A stretch of DNA of 64,000 nt, from NCBI RefSeq assembly GCF_007786235.1, contig NZ_VNFK01000004.1, positions 302,875-366,874 of the forward strand, written 5' to 3'. Below the pieces are notes generated by a model. That model saw nothing but the letters and a program-made list of their open reading frames with translations. It was not told the DNA's origin and ran no database searches. Origin of the DNA: Paenarthrobacter nitroguajacolicus. Its GTDB lineage: Bacteria; Actinomycetota; Actinomycetes; Actinomycetales; Micrococcaceae. Below are positions 58,698 to 64,000 of this stretch, in pieces. The translations under genes were made by a program, and so were the position numbers. Numbering within the stretch: the stretch's first letter is position 1; every line of letters starts with the position of its first letter.

Positions 58698-59303
58698 ATG
58701 ACGATTGCACACGAAGAAGCAGTCATTGACGCCGCCGCCGTCGACGCCATCTTTGCCGAAGCCCGTACGGCCAACAGCTTCGCCGGTGAGGTCACTGAAG
58801 AGCAGGCCCGCGCCATCTACGAGCTCACCAAGTTCGGTCCCACCGCCTTCAACTCCCAGCCCCTCCGCGTGACCTACGTCCGTTCAGATGAGGCCCGCGC
58901 CAAGCTGGTAGACCACCTCTCGCGCGGCAACCAGGCCAAGACTGCTTCCGCTCCGCTGGTTGCCATCCTGTCCTACGACACCGACTGGCAAGGTCAGTGG
59001 GACAAGTTCCTGCCCGCCTATGGCGCGCCCAAGGCCATGTACGACGCCGATCCCGCCTTCGCGGCCTCCACCGGCAACAACAACGCCCACCTGCAGGCCG
59101 GCTACTTCATCCTCGCCGTGCGCTCCCTCGGTTTCGCCGCTGGCCCGATGACCGGCGCTGACTTCGCCGCCATCGACGCCGAGTTCTTCCCTGCCGGCGA
59201 CCAGAAGAGCTTCCTCGTGGTCAACATCGGCCAGCCCGGCCCGGACGCCTGGGGCGAAGCCAAGCCGAAGTTCGATTACGACGACGTTGTTCGCACCGTC
59301 TAA
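58698..59303 (+). CDS. Malonic semialdehyde reductase RutE-like nitroreductase
   Basis: A 201-residue flavoprotein of the RutE/HadB branch. ARTANSFAGEVTEEQARAIY, then LTKFGPTAFNSQPLRVTYV is the FMN-binding start with N-S-Q-P. GNNNAHLQAGYFILAVRSLG and GPMTGADFAAIDAEFF are the second-half signature. In the Rut pathway the enzyme reduces the 3-carbon semialdehyde from uracil ring cleavage. The start is ATG 58698 with AAAGG upstream. It ends at a strong terminator. Confidence 0.8.
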   Translation: MTIAHEEAVIDAAAVDAIFAEARTANSFAGEVTEEQARAIYELTKFGPTAFNSQPLRVTYVRSDEARAKLVDHLSRGNQAKTASAPLVAILSYDTDWQGQWDKFLPAYGAPKAMYDADPAFAASTGNNNAHLQAGYFILAVRSLGFAAGPMTGADFAAIDAEFFPAGDQKSFLVVNIGQPGPDAWGEAKPKFDYDDVVRTV

Positions 59304-59313
59304 GACTCCACAA

Positions 59314-59349
59314 AAAACGCCCGCTCACACGCATGTGAGCGGGCGTTTT
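59314..59349 (+). terminator. 16-bp intrinsic terminator
   Basis: AAAACGCCCGCTCACA and TGTGAGCGGGCGTTTT pair perfectly around CGCA, with an A-run before and T-run after, 10 bases past the RutE-like stop. It can act in both directions. Confidence 0.9.
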
Positions 59350-59414
59350 GCGTTGCTGGGGGTCAGGCCGCTTCGTCGAAGTCGCCAACCTCTGCGGAAA
59401 CTCAGAAGCCGATG

Positions 59415-59451
59415 GTGAGAGAGCGTCCGGAACCCTTGGACGCTCTCTCAC
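59415..59451. repeat. 14-bp hairpin carrying GTGAGAGAGCG
   Basis: GTGAGAGAGCGTCC (59415-59428) and GGACGCTCTCTCAC (59438-59451) are perfect complements around a 9-base loop. Copies of its GATGTGA/TCACATC edge recur nearby (59471-59490), and the tandem array at 59601 repeats GATGTGAG. There is no gene in this 430-base gap. Confidence 0.75.
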
Positions 59452-59600
59452 ATCCCAGCCTCTTTTTCGGAACGCTCCATCACATCCCACATCGAAGGGC
59501 ATGGCTCCAACTATTGGCGGGGTGCACCGGCCCTTGGTCGTCATCCCGTCCGGCAGCAGTTCCTATGACCGGATGGAGATTTCCGCTTGCCCCGACCGTA

Positions 59601-59728
59601 GGGATGTGAGTGAGGGTTGGGGGTTTGGGGGTGGGATGTGAGTGAGGGTTGGGGGTGGGGGGGTGGGATGTGAGTGAGGGTTGGGGGTGGGGGGGTGGGA
59701 TGTGAGTGAGGGTTGGGGGGGTGGGTGG
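59601..59728. repeat. G-rich tandem array, four 32-bp units
   Basis: Units start at 59601, 59633, 59665 and 59697 with an exact 32-base period. Each begins GGGATGTGAGTGAGGGTT and ends in a G-run region (GGGGGTGGGGGGGTG in the cleanest copies). The array ends 7 bases before the RNA ligase-like start, so it occupies its promoter/5' leader. Many G-runs could form G-quadruplexes on the plus strand. Confidence 0.9.
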
Positions 59729-59734
59729 CACACT

Positions 59735-60241
59735 ATGCCTATGCGGAACCTCATTTGGGTGTCGTTCACCGAGCCCGTGCAACCGGGGCTGGTGTTTCCG
59801 CGCAGCGACTGGCCGCTTCACATCACGCTGTTAAGGTTCGACGTCGGCGATGACGTGAGTGCCGACGTCGCCGGTGTTTTGGCGGACTTGGCCGAAGCGC
59901 CCGTCAGGGGAGCCCTGGGAACGCAGCTGACCATAGGAGAAGAGGCGGGCTTTGGGCACTTGGGGTCCATCCCGGTGAGCCTCATCCACCACAACCCGCT
60001 GCTGCAGGGACTGCATGAAGAGATCGTTGATGCCGTGACAAGCATTGGTGGGAGGATCGCTACGCCGAACTATGTCCTGGAACGGTATCGGCCGCACATC
60101 TCGCATCACGACGGCAAGCGTCCCAAGTCCGGAGACGTCGTCGTCCTTGATCAAGTAGCGCTGGTGGACATGGCTCCCCAAGGTGACCACACCATTCGGA
60201 GGATCCTCCGTCTCTGGACCCAGGACACGCACAACGCCTGA
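59735..60241 (+). CDS. 2'-5' RNA ligase family protein
   Basis: A 168-residue 2H phosphoesterase. The two catalytic H-x-T/S motifs are LHITLLRF at about 28-35 and RPHISHHD near residue 116. Members act on 2',5'- or cyclic phosphodiesters. ATG 59735 and ATG 59741 are both close behind the G-rich array, and no ordinary Shine-Dalgarno is visible apart from the array's G-runs. It ends at a hairpin terminator. Confidence 0.8.
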   Translation: MPMRNLIWVSFTEPVQPGLVFPRSDWPLHITLLRFDVGDDVSADVAGVLADLAEAPVRGALGTQLTIGEEAGFGHLGSIPVSLIHHNPLLQGLHEEIVDAVTSIGGRIATPNYVLERYRPHISHHDGKRPKSGDVVVLDQVALVDMAPQGDHTIRRILRLWTQDTHNA

Positions 60242-60248
60242 CGACAAA

Positions 60249-60294
60249 GAAACGGGCTGATGACACCCGAATTCAAGTGTCCTCAGCCCGTTTC
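60249..60294 (+). terminator. Hairpin terminator
   Basis: Outer arms GAAACGGGCTGA/TCAGCCCGTTTC and inner arms GACAC/GTGTC are separated by a single mismatch, with a 10-base loop. It sits 8 bases after the RNA ligase-like stop and faces the convergent phosphoglucomutase gene; it resembles the terminator at 63845 in starting ACAAAGAAACGG. Confidence 0.85.
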
Positions 60295-60344
60295 AGTGGC
60301 GCCAGCGAATATGCGCGTCGCCAGCGTTGCCAGCTTGGCGGAAC

Positions 60345-62006
60345 CTAGGCAATAACCCCGTCCACCAGCGCCTTGGCTTCCTCCTGGACGAGGGCAAGGT
60401 GGTCAGCGCCCTTGAAGGACTCGGCATAGATCTTGTAGACATCCTCGGTGCCGGAAGGGCGGGCCGCGAACCAGGCGTTCTCAGTGACAACCTTCAAGCC
60501 GCCAATGGAAGCGCCGTTGCCCGGGGCCTCAGTGAGCTTGGCAGTAATCTCTTCGCCGGCAAGGGAAGTGGCGGTGACGTCGGCTGCGGAGAGCTTGCCC
60601 AGCTTGGACTTCTGCTCACGAGTCGCGGCAGCGTCGATGCGGGCGTAAACGGGTGCGCCGAACTGGTCGGTGAGCCCCTTGTACAGCTGCGACGGGGACT
60701 TGCCAGTGACAGCCGTGATTTCCGAAGCCAGCAGGGCCAGCAGGATGCCGTCCTTGTCCGTGGTCCACACGCTGCCATCAAGCTTGTTGAAGGAGGCGCC
60801 GGCAGATTCCTCGCCACCGAAAGCGCCCTCGCCGGAGAGCAGGCCGGGCACGAACCACTTGAAGCCAACGGGCACCTCCACCAGCGTGCGGCCGAGTCCG
60901 CCAGCCACGCGGTCGATGATGGAGGACGAAACCAGCGTCTTGCCCACCACTGATTCCGGGTTCCAGCCGCTGCGGTTCCGGTACAGGTAGTCGATGGCGA
61001 CGGCGAGGTAGTGGTTGGGGTTCATCAGCCCGCCATCAGGTGTGACGATGCCGTGGCGGTCGGCGTCGGCGTCGTTACCGGTGGCGATGTCATAGGCGGC
61101 AGTGCCATCGGCACCGGCGGCCATCCGCTTGATCAGCGACGCCATGGCCGACGGCGACGAGCAGTCCATGCGGATCTTCTCGTCCCAGTCGAGGGTCATG
61201 AAGGCCCACTGCGGATCAACTGTGGGGTTCACTACCGTCAGGTTGAGCTGGTGGCGCTCGCCGATCTCGCCCCAGTAGTCCACGGAAGCTCCGCCCATGG
61301 GGTCGGCGCCGATGCGGACGCCGGCCTCGCGGATGGCGTCGAGGTTAAGCACGGACGGGAGGTCGTCCACGTAGCTGCTGAGGAAATCGAACTTGCCGGT
61401 TGTGTCGGCGGCCAGGGCATCGTTCAGCGGCATCCGCTTGACGCCGCGGAGCCCGTTCTCCAGGAGTTGGTTGGCGCGGTCGGCAATCCAGCCAGTGGCG
61501 TCAGTGTCTGCGGGGCCGCCATGCGGAGGGTTGTACTTGAAGCCGCCGTCGCCGGGCGGGTTGTGGCTGGGAGTGACCACGATGCCGTCGGCCTGGGGAG
61601 TGCCCGGCCCGGCTTCGCGGTTGTACTTGAGGATGGCGTGGCTCAGGGCCGGTGTCGGTGTGTAAGCGTGGCGGGCATCCACCAAAACGGTCACGCCGTT
61701 GGCGGCCAGCACCTCCAACGCAGAGTTCTGCGCCGGCTCACTCAAAGCGTGGGTGTCACGTCCAATGAACAGCGGGCCGGTGATGCCCTGGCGTCCGCGG
61801 TATTCAACGATTGCCTGTGTGATCGCAAGGATATGCGGCTCGTTGAACGACGCTTTCAAGCTGGATCCACGGTGTCCCGACGTTCCAAACGCCACGCGCT
61901 GCGCGGGATCGCCCAAGTCCGGAGCTACGTCGAAATACGCGTCCAGCAGTGCTGTGATGTCAACAAGGTCCTGGGGAAGGGCAACTGTGCCCGCTCGGCT
62001 AGCCAT
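60345..62006 (-). CDS. pgm: Phosphoglucomutase (alpha-D-glucose phosphate-specific)
   Basis: A 553-residue mutase interconverting glucose 1- and 6-phosphate. [18 protein letters not shown] is the N-terminal block, [17 protein letters not shown] has the phosphoserine, [12 protein letters not shown] is the Mg loop, and [12 protein letters not shown] is the sugar-binding loop; [18 protein letters not shown] is the phosphate-binding C-terminus. The length matches E. coli Pgm. ATG 62006 (MASRAG) gives the family start; ATG 62018 is possible. Confidence 0.95.
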   Translation of the reverse strand: MASRAGTVALPQDLVDITALLDAYFDVAPDLGDPAQRVAFGTSGHRGSSLKASFNEPHILAITQAIVEYRGRQGITGPLFIGRDTHALSEPAQNSALEVLAANGVTVLVDARHAYTPTPALSHAILKYNREAGPGTPQADGIVVTPSHNPPGDGGFKYNPPHGGPADTDATGWIADRANQLLENGLRGVKRMPLNDALAADTTGKFDFLSSYVDDLPSVLNLDAIREAGVRIGADPMGGASVDYWGEIGERHQLNLTVVNPTVDPQWAFMTLDWDEKIRMDCSSPSAMASLIKRMAAGADGTAAYDIATGNDADADRHGIVTPDGGLMNPNHYLAVAIDYLYRNRSGWNPESVVGKTLVSSSIIDRVAGGLGRTLVEVPVGFKWFVPGLLSGEGAFGGEESAGASFNKLDGSVWTTDKDGILLALLASEITAVTGKSPSQLYKGLTDQFGAPVYARIDAAATREQKSKLGKLSAADVTATSLAGEEITAKLTEAPGNGASIGGLKVVTENAWFAARPSGTEDVYKIYAESFKGADHLALVQEEAKALVDGVIA

Positions 62007-62149
62007 GGGGTCCAGCATGCCAGACCACACGGCCTGCTGACAGGAAATGTCCGGGATCTGGCCCCTGTGACGCTGAATGGCGGAGAACCGGCCCAAAAGG
62101 CAGCAAGGTTTACCCCGCGTTCAGGCAACGTTGCTTGCCACAAGGAAAA

Positions 62150-62181
62150 GCTCCCTCCCGGTCCGAAAACCGGGACGGAGC
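62150..62181 (-). terminator. Hairpin terminator after the SDR gene
   Basis: GCTCCCTCCCGGT and ACCGGGACGGAGC pair with one mismatch around a 6-base loop. It lies 27 bases past the stop of the minus-strand SDR gene. Confidence 0.7.
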
Positions 62182-62207
62182 GAACTCATGCCGAAAGATC
62201 CCGAGCG

Positions 62208-62963
62208 TTAGACGGCGGTGTAGCCACCATCAACCAGTACGTACGAACCCGTCATGAAGCTGGCCTTGTCCGAGAGGAGGAACGTGGTGACGTTCGCGAT
62301 CTCCTCGGCCTGTCCCAAACGGCCCAGGGGGTGCTTGGCTTCGAGTCCGTTGATGACTTCCTTCGGAGCAGCAGCCAGCAACGGTGTATCGATGTAGCCG
62401 GGGCCGATTGCGTTGACACGCAGGCCTTGGGCCCCATATTCGGCCGCAGCGTTCTTGGTCATGCCCACCACGCCGTGCTTGGCTGCCGTATACGCGGCAT
62501 TGCCGGGAGCTGCGACGGCACCATGAATCGACGCCATGTTCACGATGGCACCTTCGGACGCGCCAGCGGCAAGGATGGCCGGTACCTGATAGCGCATTCC
62601 GTAGAGGACTCCGCTCAAGTTGATGGCGATGACCCGATCCCAGTCTTCGATGTCGATTTCTCCAACAGGAGCGCTGGCCCCGCCGATACCGGCGTTGTTG
62701 ACGGCGTAGTTGAGGGCGCCATAGGTCTCCACGGCGAAGTCGACGGCCTTCTTGCTGTCCTCGGCCACCGCAGTGTTGCCTTGGAACGGAACTGCCGTGC
62801 CGCCGTCGGCCGTGATCTGGTCCGCGACGCGTGTGGCGGCGTCGAGGTTCACGTCTACCACCACAACGTTGACGCCGTTCTTTGCGAGGTCCTTGCTGAT
62901 CGCTTCCCCGAGCCCTGAACCACCGCCAGTGACGAGCGCGGTCTTGCCTTCGAAGTTACCCAT
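62208..62963 (-). CDS. Classical SDR oxidoreductase
   Basis: A 251-residue NAD(P)-dependent dehydrogenase. GKTALVTGGGSGLGEAISKD is the cofactor loop, NAGIGG the structural motif, the Ser lies in VNMASIHGAV and Tyr-Lys in AYTAAKHGVVGM. It ends in FMTGSYVLVDGGYTAV. The substrate is unknown; secondary alcohols are likely. AGGAGGAAT precedes ATG 62963. Confidence 0.9.
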   Translation of the reverse strand: MGNFEGKTALVTGGGSGLGEAISKDLAKNGVNVVVVDVNLDAATRVADQITADGGTAVPFQGNTAVAEDSKKAVDFAVETYGALNYAVNNAGIGGASAPVGEIDIEDWDRVIAINLSGVLYGMRYQVPAILAAGASEGAIVNMASIHGAVAAPGNAAYTAAKHGVVGMTKNAAAEYGAQGLRVNAIGPGYIDTPLLAAAPKEVINGLEAKHPLGRLGQAEEIANVTTFLLSDKASFMTGSYVLVDGGYTAV

Positions 62964-63183
62964 GATTCCTCCTTCGCGGGACGGATCCCGCAGATTTCCT
63001 TGGTGAGCGCTGCTTAAGTCGCTACTGGTACAAACCAAGTGGGACTCGGAAAAATTCCATGCGTATGCATGAATATGACCTACATCGCATTTACTGCCCT
63101 GCTCATGGGCCAGCCGCTACCTTCTGCGGCACCCCGGCCGGCGGTAGTGTTGGGATCAAAGACCAAGATGCAGGGGGATTCCT

Positions 63184-63828
63184 ATGTCAGATCAGCCATC
63201 CAAGGGCAACGAAGACAAGCCGGCCGGTTACGAGCCGCCGCAGTACGTTCCGCCCGCACAGTTCAGTGCCCCGGAGAGCGCTCCCGGGGAGAACGTTCCC
63301 GGCCAGGGCGTGCCCGAGCAAGGCGCCAACCCCACTCAGCCGCTCCCGCCATACGAGCAGAACGCTTACACGCAGAACGCCCAGGGCCAAAACGACTTCT
63401 ACACGCAGCCGCAGCCGCCCACCAGCCAGGGCGCGTACACGCCGGGCGACTACAGCCAGCAGCCTCCGTCGCCCTACGACCAGCCGCCCAGCCCATACCA
63501 GCAGCAGGCATTCGGCCAGCAGCCGTACGGCCAGCCCCAGTCGCCCTACGGCCAGCCGGCCTACTATGCCATGCCCACGCAACCCAAGGGCCTGAGCATT
63601 GCCAGCATGTGCTGTGGCATCGCTGTCTATGTGGGCTTCGGCTTCTTCATCCTTCCGCAGATCGCGGCCGTGATCCTGGGCCACCTCGCCCTGAAGCGCG
63701 AGCCCGCGGGCAAGGGCATGGCGATTGCCGGCTTGGTGATGGGATATCTCGGTGTGGCGCTGACCATCATCTTTGGCATCATCTTCTTCGCTGCCATCGG
63801 CGCCTCAAGCAGCAGGTACAACTACTAA
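63184..63828 (+). CDS. DUF4190-containing membrane protein
   Basis: A 214-residue protein. The first 130 residues are a disordered Pro/Gln/Tyr-rich tail with repeats such as SPYDQPPSPYQQQ and FGQQPYGQPQSPYGQP. Two C-terminal helices follow (LSIASMCCGIAVYVGFGFFI, then GMAIAGLVMGYLGVALTIIF), with the H-L-A-L-K-R loop of DUF4190. Function unknown; common in actinobacteria. The start is preceded by GCAGGGGG. Confidence 0.85.
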   Translation: MSDQPSKGNEDKPAGYEPPQYVPPAQFSAPESAPGENVPGQGVPEQGANPTQPLPPYEQNAYTQNAQGQNDFYTQPQPPTSQGAYTPGDYSQQPPSPYDQPPSPYQQQAFGQQPYGQPQSPYGQPAYYAMPTQPKGLSIASMCCGIAVYVGFGFFILPQIAAVILGHLALKREPAGKGMAIAGLVMGYLGVALTIIFGIIFFAAIGASSSRYNY

Positions 63829-63844
63829 ATCCGTAGCAGACAAA

Positions 63845-63890
63845 GAAACGGACCAGCGACACCCGGATGTGGGCGTCGCTGGTCCGTTTC
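63845..63890 (+). terminator. 16-bp hairpin terminator
   Basis: GAAACGGACCAGCGAC and GTCGCTGGTCCGTTTC pair perfectly around a 14-base loop, 16 bases after the DUF4190 stop. T-run is short. Confidence 0.85.
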
Positions 63891-63919
63891 TGCGTCGTCA
63901 GCCGGGAGCGCTAGCTGTA

Positions 63920-64000
63920 CTATCCCGGTTGGTTGGTGACGCGGCTGATGGGTGAGGCGCCTTTGAGTGCGGTGTGTGGCCTGCGTTGATTGTAGTGCTC
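63920..64000 (-). mobile_element. C-terminus of an IS481/IS3-like transposase (cut by window edge)
   Basis: On the minus strand the frame entering from the right edge ends at TAG 63920-63922 after 26 residues: EHYNQRRPHTALKGASPISR, then VTNQPG. Y-N-x-x-R-P-H-x-A-L followed by a short S-P-x-S-R-x-T-N tail is the end of a DDE integrase-type transposase, most like IS481. No terminal inverted repeat could be defined in what is left of the window. Confidence 0.75.

Noticed and set aside
61011..62918. 635-residue plus-strand frame over phosphoglucomutase and SDR
   Set aside because: It crosses two convincing genes and a terminator; Val/Gly/His-rich antisense composition and no domain.

Overview
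The window looks like the chromosome of a high-GC Gram-positive actinobacterium, most like Arthrobacter/Paenarthrobacter (Micrococcales). I infer this from the GC-rich coding sequence, frequent GTG starts, 4-base ATGA/GTGA gene overlaps, and families typical of the group: a DUF2630 protein, an Eis-like acetyltransferase, a VanZ-RDD fusion, a CPWA-type glutathionyl-hydroquinone-reductase homologue and an actinobacterial lasso-peptide cluster. No rRNA, complete tRNA or CRISPR array was recognised.

Region 1 (1-18.4 kb) is ordinary chromosome. It holds small-molecule enzymes (alpha/beta hydrolase, PfkB kinase, HAD phosphatase, glycerophosphodiesterase, GH2 glycosidase, D-2-hydroxyacid dehydrogenase, glycerate kinase), an Eis-like acetyltransferase, small conserved proteins, and a divergent MFS transporter/ArsR regulator pair.

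Region 2 (about 18.4-36.7 kb) is an accessory island of mostly single, small genes on both strands. It includes two DNA-glycosylase-fold proteins, an Arr-like ADP-ribosyltransferase-fold protein, ankyrin and TPR proteins, DUF3806-, DUF3885-, DUF7660- and DUF6578-like proteins, a SUFU-domain protein, a GNAT enzyme, a TetR/NmrA/ADH redox module and two tiny membrane proteins. Several of these families are known as immunity proteins of polymorphic toxin systems. Nearly every gene junction carries a member of a GGATC-centred palindromic repeat family. A 142-bp direct repeat and two other inverted-repeat families are also present. At least three genes look damaged: a nonsense codon, a frameshift and a lost start codon.

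Region 3 (36.7-39.2 kb) has a DJ-1/PfpI protein, a DUF2975/XRE pair and a truncated hydrolase.

Region 4 (39.2-47.9 kb, minus strand) is a complete lasso-peptide operon that a routine gene call would miss at its most important gene. A 45-codon precursor gene (47730-47867) is followed by a 14-bp hairpin, cyclase C, B1 (PqqD-like RRE), B2 protease, an ABC exporter, a histidine kinase/response regulator pair and a three-gene ABC-2 transporter probably used for immunity. The predicted core has a Gly1-Asp9 macrolactam and shares the R-D-(I/L)-F-G-G motif with propeptin and actinokineosin, but it is longer and much more basic.

Region 5 (48.1-56.1 kb) has a serine recombinase, an RpiR-type regulator, and a divergent operon of a C45-family Ntn hydrolase with a complete Dpp/Opp-type importer. 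Region 6 (56.1-64 kb) has an AT-rich DUF2089 regulator pair with a striking operator, a uracil permease divergent from a RutE-like reductase, a G-rich 32-bp tandem repeat, a 2'-5' RNA ligase-like protein, phosphoglucomutase, an SDR enzyme, a DUF4190 protein and the end of an IS481/IS3-like transposase cut by the window edge.
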